Source: Psilocybe azurescens (lineage: Eukaryota > Basidiomycota > Agaricomycetes > Agaricales > Agrocybaceae). From it: a stretch of 64,000 nucleotides of DNA. The stretch lies in the NCBI GenBank assembly GCA_023853785.1, contig JAJIRX010000574.1:1-64000 (forward strand), in the 5' to 3' direction. Under the pieces are notes generated by a model that saw only the letters and a program-made list of their open reading frames with translations, was not told the DNA's origin and ran no database searches. Both the position numbers and the translations under genes were made by a program. Shown piece by piece: positions 12,801 to 25,775 of the stretch. Positions within the stretch are counted from its first letter, which is position 1; every line of letters starts with the position of its first letter.

Positions 12801-15462
12801 GAGTTCTTCGTCCCCCGTAGCAGTCCTCTTTATCGTTTTGCATCCCAGCCGGCGGGTCCCAGTGGAATTATATGCGATCCCATTCACCTTTCGAAGGATA
12901 ATTTCGTCTCGGTCTATCAGGAATGTCTCAAGGAACGCCTCATGGATCGCGTAACGAGAGAAAACGATATATGTCGCAGATCACCTGCCCTTTATCCGCA
13001 TCCTCGCGTTGCACAGTCCAATGGAGAATTCACTGCCTTTACGTCTAGCGGTGCACAAATATCACTGAATGATAAGTGGTATCGAAACTGGCTCAGTGTC
13101 CATTTGCTGCAGATGTCCATCTACGATAGCATATCGCGCATCCAATTCCCTGCACAAATGAAATCTGAGAGAAGGCAAGTTCTTGCTCGTAATGAAAAAG
13201 TTCCATTTCTTATTTCTTTCATAGATTCTGGATCAAGAAGCTGCATGAAGTCTTGAACCCTCTTCATTGTTCACTAGGTTCGCCCTATCATATTGACTGT
13301 GATATGGTTGACATCAGTAAAGCACTTGCTGTCGTCGTTGACTGGGCACGTGCGATATCCTTCAATCTTAATCTCGATTGTTGGCCAGATTCATCCTTCT
13401 TGACATCTGTGATGCAAACCGCCGATCTTGCATTCATCTTTGACAAGAAGGAAGCATCAGTATACATGTATCGCTCAAGTTTTGTCACCTCATCGCTCAC
13501 ACCTTCGATCTTCAGAAGAAACGGTCAACACCTTCTGCAGGAGTTACTGGTGTCACTCAATGGAAAAGGCTCGTCTAGCCTCGTCATGGGCATTCTTTTC
13601 ATATGGTCGGTTTATTTCACCTGCGCTTTTTTTACCAAATTGTTTATTCTTATTACTGTTAGCCACGTGATGGAAAAAGCCATTCAAATTGACATCAATG
13701 TCTTCTTAAGTTTTATCGAGAAAATTTGCACTTTGCTTGTTGTTTACAATCGATTCCAGTGGCGCGGAGATTTACACAAGGTCATTCTTCCCCGCGGTTG
13801 GATCAACTGCGCTCTCCAGCATTTTGACCCTATTGAAGCTTCCAAACAAGACATTGCGCACCGATATTGGTTGCTGCTGAAGCCCCTCCATGCAATCGTA
13901 GCAGGGCTCTATTTTCATAGTGCCGGTAAGTTTATAATCTATCCAAAGCAAACGCTATTCGTTGTGACTTTTGGATGGAAGATCATTTGATGTTCGGCAA
14001 CGACATGCGCAGTGCTTCTTCCCAGGGATATGCAATTCGAGGTATATATATCTCTCGGATGTACGTGTGCTTTTCAAATTCAAAGGGGTTCGTACGTTAA
14101 TCTATAATTCTAAACACTAGATGTCGAGTTTTGGGCCTTCGTAAGTGATTTTATTTCCTTCCTGGTCATGAATTAATTTTGTACAGTGGGGACAAACATA
14201 CGCCCTATGCAGGCAGAAATTTTTACACTCCTCACCTCTCTGCGTCACGCTCCAAATCAAGGGTTTCCTCGCATTTATGGAAGGTGAGGGTAATTATATC
14301 ATGGGAACCCACGATGACGAGAACTTGAATTGATTACTTCGCAATTATATTAAGGCTGAAAGCTTCTATAATATTATGGTGGCCACACGCCGCTCTATGC
14401 AAGAGTCGAACCTCGACGAGATGGTGGAACTTCTTTTTCAGAGCGCCTCCAACATCCCGTTTATAACATTCAAGGGTTGCGCCGCATTGTCTATACCCAG
14501 CAAGAAGATATCCTTAGCCTCCTGAACACCCATTACCCCGATCTCCCCGATGCCTTGCTATCTGACCCCGATTCTGACAATAGTCGCTCAGTGATATTTG
14601 CGGGAATTGCGGAATCCAATGCCCTCGAAGTAGACGAAAAGCAGCTCCTGGACGAGGATGATCTAATGGACGACGAAGTCTTCGATGACGTCGATATGGT
14701 CGACCGAGAGTTTGTTCCGGAGGTCGATATTCCAGAAGATGTGCATGTTGGTCATTCGGACAGAGAAATAGCGGCTGCGTCTGTGATACAGAAATTTGGT
14801 TGCAAGGTGTTACAGAAAATATGCCTATCCAAGGAATCGAGCCTCGAAGGATCTATCTACCGATGGTTTATCCTTTGTTTAAGGAACATCCGCTCTCCCA
14901 TGACGAGCCACGCGTCTTCTCGCTATAACATGAGATACTTAGGATTTGTTCCGGCGCTTTTGGGCTGCCTAGACGGCGTCAATGATCTGGTTCTAAAGAA
15001 GAAGGCCGAGTTGAAAAGGCGACTTATATCTCGCTCTGGGCCACACGAGGAACTTGACGAAGTCAGTTGCGCCCTCAATCGCACCAGGTTAGTAGAATAG
15101 CGGGTGTGCGTCTCAATATTTACTAAATCATAATTCAGTTTCTTGACGAAAGCCATCAAAAACCATCGAAGCGTCCTGCATCCTGAGTCCGGTCTTCATC
15201 TTCGTCATGATCTGGGCGAACTCAAAGGCATACCCAATCAGCGTTGGATCTCATGTCTGATCTTCAATTGCCAGTGCAATTACCCAGTGAGATCAGACAG
15301 CAGCTTCATAGGATTTACAAGGGTATGTTACAGGAGGCTCAAGCTCCTAAGACGGCGAAGAAGGATAAAAGACCTGCTTTGAAATTGGACGACGGTACAG
15401 AATCCTATGTTTGCGATTGGGAGGAAGACTCAGAGATGGAGGATGAGATTTCTTCGGCATAA
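6884..15462 (+). CDS. Giant UvrD/Rep-like SF1 helicase with TPR region (TRANK1-like)
   Basis: This large multi-exon protein has a divided UvrD-type superfamily 1 helicase core. Motif I is GRSGTGKTT, split by an intron at about 9100-9165. Motif II is YIDETQDN (about 10170), motif III GDTAQTISAGSSFRF (about 10305), motif IV VNYRSHSGI (about 10530), motif V LYDSKGLEFNDV (about 11055) and motif VI VAITRARNNLRIA (about 11370). After the core come helical repeats, e.g. RSSAECFEQAGDDLSAAGTY and LFRKLGKFDDVYSI (11.6-12.3 kb). A long unassigned C-terminal half ends in an acidic tail at 15462. The layout matches the fungal TPR-and-ankyrin-repeat-containing protein 1-like helicases; substrate and pathway are unknown to me, and RNA or DNA are both possible. 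The ATG at 6884 is the first after the TATA-like box. Frameshifts lie near 9934, 14457 and 15240, each resolved by one extra base in a run. Confidence 0.88.
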
Positions 15463-16290
15463 ATGCAAAGCTTGGCCTTTTTTACACCATGGCCAATATA
15501 CTCTATTACAAAGGTTTGGATGGTATCTTTGTCAGCCACCTGTAACGTCTCGTAATGCCCTTCTAGTGTACATTTTATCTTCACCATATGATATGTTAAA
15601 AACTGTATTAACTATGAATTGCTCAGTATAAAGTGCTCGGGTACGATGCGGCACTAACCTCTTGTGGAAAAGGCATTACCAGGATTGTGAGTTGATTCCA
15701 GGACGGACAGTCGGATTCAATAAGCACGACGTAGGTCATACATATAATGTAATGACTCTGAGGACTCGGTGTCGGATTTATCGTATGACCATGAAGGCTG
15801 TAGACTGTTGTGGACTTGCTGTGGACATCCTTTCTTCGATTGCCGGTTATTCAAAGGTAAAGCGTTCTTTGGTAAGGTGACGTCAAAATTTGGTCAAAAT
15901 ATAGTGGCCTAAGAAGGATGTTATAGCCTTTTCTGAACTCAGTCTCTGTACGCGTCACTCCGAGATCAATGAATAGTTGACAAAACAACATTTCCAGGAC
16001 AGGATTTAGGCCCAATTTAGGCCTTCCCAACATACTAACTTGTTTTGATGACACCGAGGTAGCCAATAACTACGAACCTACGAACAGCACCCAGGACAAA
16101 GCTTACCGTCGATTCCTACGCTGGGGAGTCATGTAAGTAGGATCCCAAGAGCAGCCAGAGTTCATGGTGATAATTGTCTCGTTTAACCTTCTTCAATATG
16201 AGTATTTAAGTTCATTCGAGAACAGTATCTGTTGTGCATTTAGTACTAGGGAAGCGACACATGCTAACCATGGCTTGTATCATCCTCACA
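15463..16290. other. convergent intergenic helicase/MSH4
   Basis: An 828-bp gap lies between two facing stop codons. Several open frames of 60-75 codons occur on both strands (e.g. 15851-16066 minus), but none carries a motif or splice pattern I can defend. Confidence 0.45.
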
Positions 16291-19200
16291 TCAGCCTTGA
16301 AGAAAGGCCTTTGCAATGTCGGCCTGGAATCTTCCAATGTAAGTCAGTAGCTCTTGATCAGGCAGGGCAGAGTATTCGTAAGCCTGAGTTAGTTGTGTTC
16401 GCAACTTTAGCACTGAGATCAGAATGGCACAAGAAGGGCGATGATCAAATCAAGCAGAAAAAATATACCCTCAGCAGCGCCTTTCTTCTAATTGTGATTT
16501 TGTGGCTTTCACTAGATTCTTCATTCCGAGTTTGCAAAGCGGTAAGTTTCTCTGCAACTCGTTTGCTTTCGGCCAGAACATCTGAAGGAAGATCAGCCAG
16601 CCGCGCAAGTTCAATGCCTGATGTCGTCATGTCAGAGCACGGCCATAATGTGGAACAAAGTTAGGTCTCAACCGTAGTGGCTGAAATCCTCCGAAGCGCC
16701 GTCCATAATCCTGTTCATAAACAGCGATCAGTTCTTCTCCCGACAATTGAAGCTATGTTTATTTCTGACTTGTATTGGAACGTCATTCCGAAGTTTGTAG
16801 ATGAGGAACAACTGCGCTGTGTGTCTTATTTCATACGAATATCCTGCTGTTCAGCCTGGCTACACACCTGAACCGATAAATGGAGGCTGTGGGACAAAAT
16901 CACAGATCTGTCTTTTGAGTTGATCGTTGCGACGCACTTTATTACGCTGGGCTGTCTTGAAAGCGTCTTGGTGAGCTCCCCGAAATGACTACATGGATTA
17001 TGGGTTTGAAATGGAAAACCGAGTAAAAGATAGGAGATACGTGGCAAAAAGACAAAGGGCTAAATGATATTGAGCAAAGCGCCATCATCAGCTTCCCACG
17101 GAGGACTTGCCTTCAGGGCAATTAATCCTTCTGCAATGGCATGCGAGATTCCAACACCTTCTCTTGGTGAAGTCCCTCGTCCAAGCTCATCTACCAATAC
17201 TAACGATCTTGGAGTGGCCAGACCTGTGGGCGTTCTAGTTACACGCGAGCCTTACATCATTAGCCTTGGGAAGTACCCACCAAGGATCATCGCGGAAGAG
17301 GCCATCTCACTTGCAAAAGTACTCAAATTTTTCTCGAGATCATCTTCATTTGATAGACGGGATAAGAGGAAGTCATGGATCCTAAAGCGCAAGGAAGTCA
17401 ATCACCGAGGGTGCGAATATTGTCAAAAGTAGTAACAAACCGAAAACTCGCATATTCAGCAGGAACGAAGCATCCGCAAAGGGCCATGACAGTCAACATC
17501 CCTACCTGACGCAGATAAGTACTTTTACCTGATTTCTTAGTTAGCAAAACAAGATCGTAAACGATATCATGCATCTAGCCACCCGACATACTATAAGATT
17601 CAGAATTAGTACAACAGGGGCAACAACAACAATGATCAAGCGTACTTCGGCCCTTGGATGATTTGAAATGAAGAGGAGTTATCGCAGTAAACGTCATTTG
17701 GGACTAAGGTTCCTGCACTTTGTAGCGTCTCTAGGATAGGGTGTCGACCTGACTTGATTGCCAGAGTACCTGTAAACTCTGGTCGAACTGGACCAATGTC
17801 AGATTGACCTTTATGTAGAGAATTGATCGGCATAAACTATACCATAATTTCGCACTGTTGACAGATATTAGTAAAAGGTTGAGGAAGCCGCGTCAATTCA
17901 TACTGATGGAAGCATGCGCAAAAGACCACAACATATCAACGAGAGCAACCTACAATACCATTATCAGCGACATCAGTTGAAATCACAGTTTCCATTCCTT
18001 ACAGCTTCAGATGCTTTATATAAAGCTCCGACATCAGCCACAATCTCTGCCATAAGGTCTTGAATTATCCTGAACAATAATCAAGTTCAAATGAAAGTAA
18101 ATATGTAATGTAATCAAATGACTGGCGTACTTGTCACTGAGCATCAACGCCTCATCCAAAGCATCTTTCATTCGGGAATTCATTTTTTCTGAAACAAATT
18201 CAATTCGAGCGTTCTATCAAAGCACGAAACCGTTTGTCAAGACGTACCAGCTCCATACTAGAGAACACCCATCGTGCTTTCTTCATCGCAACATTAACGA
18301 AGCCTTTCGGCAACTCTCCTTCAAGGTCACTTTTCTTGAGAGCAAGTACAAACCCTGTATCCTGATAGATAAGCGTCAACGGCAAACCGTGTTCTTCCGA
18401 GAGGCTGCGGTTTAATTGATAGATATCCCCGATATTTTCTTTGTAAGTCTCTCGAGCAACGTCAAGTAAACGGTTGCAATTTGCTTTTACCGCGTAGACC
18501 CGGGCATTGAGAGCCGCTAGACCACCCTTTATACGGAATGTTAGTTTCAGGAAGAGAACATAGTCATTAGATAAACCTTCAATGGTGCCCCCTCTTCGTT
18601 AAGATGCAAAGATATCAACTTATCAATTTTGTCAATCCTTCCATCAGAAAGCATCTAAGAGAAACATGATCGGCAGGTATGCATTTGTTCAATTTATAAT
18701 AGAGAACTTACATCATAAACAATGCCCAGAAGTTGCGAATAGCACCCCTCTAGAGCCTTTCGAAGCAAGGGAATATTTTTAACGACATTCCGCAGGTTAA
18801 GGATTTGCGAGATCCGCTGAGACGCCGGTTTTGCGTTGGTCGATGCGCGGACCTCAGATGAAGCGAGCTAATACGCCAACTTAGCCATAGTTTATTGATT
18901 ACCAGCTTGTAGCACAAAGGCGTACCGCTACAATCAACTTGTCAAAGTCCATTTTGTTGAGGGTCTTCAACGCATCTCTGATATATGAGAAGCGGTCTTC
19001 GGCGTTGATCAATTCTGAAGTGCCAATCAAATTATCAGTACGTGGCTAGGGGTTACGCTTTATCAATGTACCATCGACAACATCCAAACGGGCGTCGATG
19101 GAGCTCTGGACTATTATAACCATCAAGTTGAGTACAGTAACTCTGTCAGAAAAACGCACCTGTGATGGGAGACAAGATATTAACCCGCAACAACCTGGAC

Positions 19201-20168
19201 GCCATCGGAGTATAGGTGTAGTTGAGCACACTTATATATATATATATGAATATATGCGCAAACACGAGGGGAAGTAACCCACCCAAAGAGAGAATGAGAC
19301 GATTTCTTATGAGTCATATTGCCGACGAGCTCGAGATTTCGAGCGGTATCAGGGTCTATCATCATAGTTCCCTCGACAGGAACATATTTGATTCGCAGTG
19401 ATGCAGCGGCAAACCGAGTGTTCAGCCTGCCTTCCGCGTATTTGAAGAGGGCGCATGCAGCAGATAAGGCATAATACCTGAAACTCATAGTCAATAAAAA
19501 GGTCACTTGTAACGGGTAGAGAAAATCATCACTTGTTAGAAACAGCAAGAACGGTTCCTGCGCGCTCATCATCTTCAACACATAGTTGGAGCACAAACTC
19601 GAGTCCTGCCACATCATTCAAAGGTAACTTTTCATAAATGCTGTCTTGATACTTACCACCTGCATCATTCCAATAGCGACGTCCCACAGATTCAATCTGA
19701 ATACCAGGGAATTCTTCCCGGATATATTCCACAAGCAATGACGTCGACGCAGACCTCTTCCCAGACGGCGCCAAAGCAGCATCCGCAGCAGACAAGAAAG
19801 TATCAGGAATAAGCACCAGACACGGATTGTGCACATGCATCTGATGTAGGGACTTGACATAAGTCTGACAGTCCGCGATCTGAATGCCACTGAGAATAGT
19901 GCATATATTCTAGAAAAAGGGGAAGAGATACCTGGACAAGCATAACTTTTCCTGTGTCTTTGTCCAGTGCGGCAATTCCGACTTCCCTTGAGACGCCGCG
20001 TCCCTCGAGAACAGCTACCACGTACGAGCCATCGTGTCTGACAGAAGCTGAGGTCTGAGGACGCGCTGTTGTTGGACGCGACTGTCCTGTCCATGGTCGA
20101 CTTTGATCTGCTGCTGAATGAGAATGTGACTTGCCAGTCCGGGGGCTGCTAGTTAATCTAGAAGACAT
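16291..20168 (-). CDS. MSH4: Meiotic MutS homologue MSH4
   Basis: MSH4 pairs with MSH5 as a clamp that stabilises recombination intermediates and promotes interfering meiotic crossovers; it lacks the mismatch-recognition domain I of other MutS proteins. The N-terminus is a Ser/Thr-rich tail, followed by [20 protein letters not shown] (connector-like start). Core and lever regions include [31 protein letters not shown] and [20 protein letters not shown], plus a clamp with [19 protein letters not shown]. The ATPase contains [19 protein letters not shown], Walker [14 protein letters not shown] (split by two introns around 17500-17620), then Walker [14 protein letters not shown] and [16 protein letters not shown]. 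It ends in the MutS C-terminal helices [19 protein letters not shown] and [19 protein letters not shown]. Start ATG at 20168, stop at 16291. Many short introns are present. It lies 248 bp downstream of VPS72 on the same strand. Confidence 0.93.
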
Positions 20169-20416
20169 GCTAGCCCACAAGGCTGTACGATAAATATACA
20201 AGGTAGCAAATGAAGTCCAACAGGGGTAGCGCGTCGATGTTTCTTATTTGGTGTCGAAGGGAGGGACAAACAAAGTCCCCTGAAGAGAGATCTCGACTTT
20301 TAGAAGTCAACAAATAGTATACAAGCAACAAGCTAGATACAATACAACAAATGGCCTTGAGAAGCGGGTTAACACAATCGGCGGTCCTGACAACGGAAAA
20401 GACATTACAATTATTA

Positions 20417-22426
20417 CTAAAGATTGGTCTCGTCCACCTCCATCCCATCCCCGCCCTCAGCGACGACGGCTTGATCTCCTTCCCCGCATCTTCTAAAGAA
20501 GGGCTTTCGCGATTCAAATAACACGCCAGTTCCGTATCCCAAACAAACTCATGATTCAAAAGGCCTGTAAGAACCTTATAAGAATACGCATCTGCATACG
20601 GAACCCCACTTCGAGGATCCAAATAATGCGCCTGTCTCCCAGTTATTGGACACAACTGTCTTGGTCGGGCTGTCAAAAATTCCATGATCAGTCGAAATTT
20701 TGAGTATTTTATCAAAACAAAATGATATTCACATAATGGACGGCCCTTGCCCACAAACACCTTGAGCTGGTCCCATTTAACATGGTCACCAAACATGGCT
20801 TGCATACTTTGCGCCCACGTCGGTTTGGGAGTCCCTTTTGCTGCGCCAATTCATGAACAACATAATTTTTCGTCACTGTTTCAAGCCGATATTCAGGTTC
20901 AGGAGGGGGAGGAGGCGGCAGCAGTGGTGGTTCAGCATTGCTTATCGGCGGCGGCTGGACGGGCTCTACAACAGGGTTTGGAGTGGGCAGAACTTGTAGT
21001 GGCGGCTGAGTATCGGGTTTGGCGGTAGTAGAAGTAGGAGGGGCGACAATACTCAAGGGGACGGCTGCGCCGTAGTTGGAGGCGGCCAGGTAGGAAAAGC
21101 AGAAACAGCAGGGTCCGGAACAGGTTGGTAATGCGAAAATGTCGTCGTTGTCGTCTGAGAATATGTAGAAGGTGTGCTATTTATTTGGATCTGTGGGGTT
21201 GATGCATTTGTGGATACTACAGTCATACCGGCTGTATATGAGTACGTGGTGGGCGTAAACAAATTTCCCGGTGGCCCGTAAACACTTCTGTATATGGTCG
21301 ACGAAGGAGCATATACCATGCCGGGGGCACTGGCAGTAGTCGATGCAACTTGTGCAGGAGTTGCAGTAGAAGCACCAGGGGCAGGGGCAGGTGTAGGAGC
21401 AGCTGGGGCAAAGACATGAGTAGTAAAAGCCGGGGCGGAGATGGGAGGAGCAGGTATAGGTACAGGTGGCGGCGGTATTTCGACTTTCACTTCTTCTTTC
21501 CGGCTTATCCAGCGAAGGAGCGGGCCCTCAACTGCAGTTCGCACCACTCTGGCACGTTTACGCTTTTCAGCTTCATTTTTGAGGTAGTCGCGATGGTCAA
21601 CAATGTTTCCTTCCTCAGTATCCAAAGCCAGTGCAATAAGCTCCCCCTGGGTATACGTCTTGTACTCCACTTTCGCTTTCTTGGGTTGTGCAGCCTAGTA
21701 CTTGGTTAGACCATAAAGCTATTTGGAAAATAGGACAAGTAATTCACTCTCTTTGCCTGGACTTGTTTTAGACGCGTCACTGTAGCAGACGTGTTTTGAA
21801 TGGTATGTTTCCTCTGACTCGTCCTTTTGTTTCCATCAGCATCGTCTTTCCTACTCTGTGCAACCACATAGCCACTTATGGCTGCACCCACCACAACGCG
21901 CTGCTTTAGCTTCACTCTGAGTTTCGGTTTTGGGACGGTTGTTAATTGAATATCGGGATTAAAGGTCGCCTTATTTTTGGCGTGAGCAGCAGCAGTGATC
22001 TTTTCCAGTCGAGTTCGCGCTGCCTATACATATTTGCGTTAGTGACATGGGGAGAGACTCCTTTGGCACGTACTTTCTTAACCATCCTTTCTTCGTTTAT
22101 CACTTCATTTTCACCAGCTTCATTAGCCTGCTTTTCCGCTTCCTCGTCTGTACTCTCAAAGTCAGAACCAAATATGTCTTCCTCATCTAAGGGGTTGTGC
22201 GCCTGGACTGTAAGATACTTGGAATAAAGACGACCATTATCAAGCATACCTTTATCATTCACGAAATCATTGTCGTCATCCAAATCCTTATTGGCATCAT
22301 CCAGTGCCATCTCAGCCAAAGCAGCCTCCATTCTGTCATACCAATGTCAGCATAGTTTAGAGAAATGCCTTATGCTACGCACCGATTTCCTGCTGTGCTC
22401 CTCTTCGACCTCCGCGTCACCAACAT
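20417..22426 (-). CDS. VPS72: SWR1 complex subunit VPS72/SWC2 (YL1)
   Basis: YL1/Swc2 is the H2A.Z-H2B-binding subunit of the SWR1 remodeller. The N-terminus TRRSKRSTAGNR with MEAALAEMALDD and the acidic block EEDIFGSDFESTDEEAEK form the H2A.Z-binding YL1 region. ARTRLEKITAAAHAKNKATF and VKLKQRVVVGAAISG come next, then KRARVVRTAVEGPLLRWISR. A long Pro/Ala/Thr-rich linker (21.0-21.5 kb) leads into the YL1 C-terminal domain: WDQLKVFVGKGRPLC, RPRQLCPITGRQAHYLDPRS and YKVLTGLLNHEFVW. The true end is the TAG at 20417 (tail MEVDETNL), reached through a frameshift in a C run at 20449-20452. Others lie near 20834 and 21057-21060; all are runs one base short. The start is the ATG at 22426, one intron upstream of MEAALAE. 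Confidence 0.9.
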
Positions 22427-22630
22427 TTCCGGGTTTTCGACTACGTCTCCCATTTCTTGAAAAGAATATGTTCGAAACTGGAATGAATGTACAAATGGCC
22501 ACAAGGGTGCCAACTGCGATCAAAAGGGAAATTGACACTCCGATACGCGCACCCGTCACGGTGTTCCGACGCTCCTCTTAGACACCGCTCTTATTGCATC
22601 GCCGAAGTTTATCACTGACCAGATCGTTCA
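22427..22630. promoter_or_regulatory. divergent promoter VPS72/MFS gene
   Basis: A gap of about 200 bp lies between the VPS72 start and the first possible ATG of the transporter. It would extend to about 430 bp if the transporter starts at 22857. No specific sites were recognised. Confidence 0.35.
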
Positions 22631-24441
22631 ATGCTTATGAAGAAGGGTCTGTTCGGGATATTTAATGAAAGCCGCAGTCAACCGCAGGCACTTCTATCGA
22701 GCGACAGCCTTGGGAATGACTCATCGTCCAAACTACAACCCTACAAGTATCCGCGAAAGGATGGAGATCACAAAGTTGTCATCTTTCTTATTCGCCTAAG
22801 AGTGACTACGCACGGTCGCCTACCTTTCTTGCTCCTCGCATCTAGAGTTACCAAGGATGGCATCCTCAGGTATCCTTCCAGCGACAGTCATCGATTACAC
22901 TGACCGAATACACGCCTCCAAAGAATCCACATACATTTCCAAGCTATCCGAGATAGGTGGTATTGTTGCGACTAGCCGTGATGTCTTCGTACGGCGTGTA
23001 GACTCCTCCAGAGACGAAGATATCGACACATTTCAGAACCCAGAATTGAAACTTCCTAGTTTGAGATCCCTGTTTGTTATCATTGGGGGAAACGCGGTAT
23101 TTCAAGTCAGTACCTTTGGGGCATCAAGCTGCTTTTCCTCATAGATAAATATAAATGTTGAACGCGTCAATACAGCTCTCTTTTTTCATCGTCGTGTCTT
23201 CTGCAAGTGTCTATGCAGAGCACCTTGGAGGGTCCGCTACATTCTCTGGTCTAACTATTGGTATCCCTACCATCTTTTCTGGATTTGCCTTGATATTTAT
23301 TACAAAATACGACGGAGGTATGCATTACATCCTACATATCTGAGTCCGCAGAGACTGATTCCAATTTGAAGGTCAATATGCCCAACCCTTGACTCTGGCA
23401 TATGCGTGCATGGTCCTAGGAAACATTCTCTACGCACTCGCATACCGCGCCAATTTTCTCTACCTCATCCTCATCGGTCGCATTGTATCAGGCTTTGGAT
23501 TCATCTCCTTCATGTACACCAAACGATACTGCTCCGACCCTCGCATCGTCGGTATTCGTAGACGCACCACTCTCGCCGGATTGCTGGTGATCGGACAAGC
23601 ATTTGGATTCTCTGCTGGGCCGTTCCTCGGTGGTTTACTCTACAAAGTTGGCTTCGGAAACCAGATATTCAATGGTGTCACTAGCCCTGGTTGGATAATG
23701 GCTGTCATCTGGTTGATGTTCTGGGGTCTAAGCAGCCTCATGTTCCAAGACGTTCCCCGTCAACAACCAGCCCAATCCATTGAACTATCAGACATTAACT
23801 CACCAGCTGAGCAAATCGAACCCCCACAAACCATCAGGTCTGCTCTCCGCGAGATAACGCCTGCGCAATGGGGCGTGATAGCTTGCATGTGCTACTACTC
23901 CATGACCTGTTTCTTTATCCTCGGCAGCTGGGAAGCTAACATTCCTGTCTTCACCGCCGAAGCCCTCAACTACTCACCCTACAACGCAGGAAACTTCATC
24001 GCCCTCGGCGGCCTCGTCTCCTTCCCTTTCCTTCTCCTCAACGTCTGGTACGCACGCCGCATCCAGGACCGCGTCATTCTCGCGGTAGGCACCTCTCTCG
24101 GCATGCTCGGGCTCATAATCATGCTCTGCATCCTCCAAACCTCCAAAGTCACCTTCGGCTCTCTCTTCATATGCTGGTTCCTCATAGCGCTGGGATTCAA
24201 CCTCGCCAGCACATGCACCCTGAGCCTGCTCTCCAAACAGCTCCCTGACACTTGGAATCGAAAAGTAAGTATGGCTATCCAATATAGCAACTATACTGGC
24301 CGTGTTACTGGCGCCATCCTTGGAGGAGCCGGTGTCAAAATGGGCATGACAAATTACATCGCCGTTCAGCTGAGCGTTGTTGGCCTCGGAGGCGTGATGT
24401 ACCTGACTTTGTGGAAGCAACTCAAGGCCAAAACAGGTTGA
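22631..24441 (+). CDS. Major facilitator superfamily transporter
   Basis: This is a multi-pass membrane transporter of unknown substrate. A hydrophilic N-terminal tail (ILPATVIDYTDRIHASKES region) precedes LFVIIGGNAVFQ, then LSFFIVVSSASVYAEHLGG, TFSGLTIGIPTIFSGFAL and LTLAYACMVLGNILYALAY. The MFS-type loop IGRIVSGFGFISFMYTKRYC comes next. A central hydrophilic loop rich in Pro/Glu (23760-23850) separates the two six-helix halves; the second half ends with GGAGVKMGMTNYIAVQLS. Introns end at about 23149 and 23371, with correct phase across FQ/LSFF and DGG/QYAQ. The last exon (23372-24441) is intact without a frameshift. The start is uncertain: ATG 22631 begins a Ser-rich exon, ATG 22857 begins MASSGILPATV. 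The overall look is of fungal MFS proteins related to lysosomal/vacuolar carriers, but I would not assign a substrate. Confidence 0.85.
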
Positions 24442-24689
24442 AGATTCGTTGAAGATCTTAAAATCTCTTGATACCCAACTAGTATATAGATTTATAGATG
24501 CCCTCGGTATTCTGCCTTGCCTACTAAAAATTGGATTCGACCGGGGTCAGAACAATTTGGGTTGTGTATTTGATGGCAGAATTGAAAATAGTTCAGTTAC
24601 CTTTCGAACTCCTATGTCTTTCCCAATCTTTCACCGTGCCACCACGAAGGATCAAAGAGCCAGCAGTTAATACCGCTGACCGTGTCGTA

Positions 24690-25167
24690 ATGGCCGAAGC
24701 ATCAGCTTTATTCACACCTTCCATTCGTGCTCCTTTCAATCCACGTCACTGCGGGAACTGTCTCGACGGGGCACTTTACGAAAGCACATTGGCAAAGCAA
24801 AAAGTTCGAGAAACGCAAACCATGAAACCCAAGAAAGAGCCGAACTGCAATCCAAAGCTTTGGGATGCCACTGTCTTTTGAAACGTACTGACAGTCAGGT
24901 CAAGAAGCTAATGACGCGTTTATCAGACTGTCAATGTGGAACAAACCTTAGTCTGGTCCGCAGGACTCAAGCACAAAAAATATCTGGCATTATCACGATA
25001 TTGGGAAACGACAGTGAATCACGCAACGGAAAGAACATCCACGGACCAAGATGATTCGTTTGAAGAAGGGGAAATTAATCTGACGAAGCGTTCAACGAAT
25101 ACAACTGTGCGTTTATCATGAATCTTTATACTACATTGATTGTCCTAATCAGCTAGAACGACGATAG
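24690..25167 (+). CDS. small hypothetical protein, coiled-coil-like
   Basis: No family was recognised. Starting at ATG 24690 the frame reads MAEASALFTPSIRAPFNP, with a CGNC pair. A helical, charged stretch follows (AELQSKALGCHCLLKRT, SQVKKLMTRLSD), then LVWSAGLKHKKYLALSRYW and an acidic DDSFEEGEINL. Two frame changes (about 24810 and 24925) are needed, as in neighbouring genes. A GT-AG intron from about 25110 to 25152 leads to a short final exon with a stop at 25167. The reading is supported only by continuity of protein-like sequence, so it may be a decayed gene. It is convergent with the next small gene, 50 bp apart. Confidence 0.4.
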
Positions 25168-25216
25168 GTCTGCTACCAAAGGCTCTTCAAAGATCTGGCC
25201 CATTCACCTGAAAGAC

Positions 25217-25775
25217 CTAATTTCTCTCGGAGCCGATAATTTTGTGCAAAGCATGATCCAATGGTACTGATTCGTTCCGATTGTTGTGGTTAAATCCATT
25301 CAGGACATACTTTGCTTTATTGGCTTGCTGCTGCTTCTGCTGCTGATACGGCGTGGGACTCACTGGTGCAGCTGTGGCTGTTTACTACTGAGTCTGAGCA
25401 ACTTGTTCGAAAGAATTTGATCTTATATTTTGACCGCATGTATTAAATTTTGGCTGTTTATGCATTTCTAACAGCATCTCATGATGACATATCGTCAACT
25501 TTCAACCGAAGTTCTATTGAATCTCAATACTCACGTTATTTCTTCTGATATCTGCCAAACTGACCGCTGGCATTCTCGTAATGTTACAAACAGCTGGGTA
25601 TCTGGATGGACCTCTGCCCCCTTGCGCCTGAACTTGCTCCACTGTTTGATTGAAGGTTAAGATGACATTAGCCTCCAGAGGTTGGAGACGAGGAAACAAG
25701 CATATTTAAGTTAGAAGATGGTTCTATTGTCGGTTAGCACTTGTAAAGCCCTTCTGGGCTCGGAGGATTCATCAT
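25217..25775 (-). CDS. small hypothetical Gln/Asn-rich protein
   Basis: No family was recognised. The start at 25775 reads MMNPPSPEGLYK, followed by an intron, then ANVILTFNQTVEQVQAQGG and AVCNITRMPAVSLADIRRNN ending in a clean GTGAGT donor. A later exon reads PTPYQQQKQQQANKAKYVL and ends with ALHKIIGSERN and a TAG at 25217. Two adjacent in-frame stops (TAG TAA) near 25385 must be removed by an unseen intron or mark decay. Total about 120 residues. Confidence rests on protein-like sequence and splice signals only. Confidence 0.38.
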
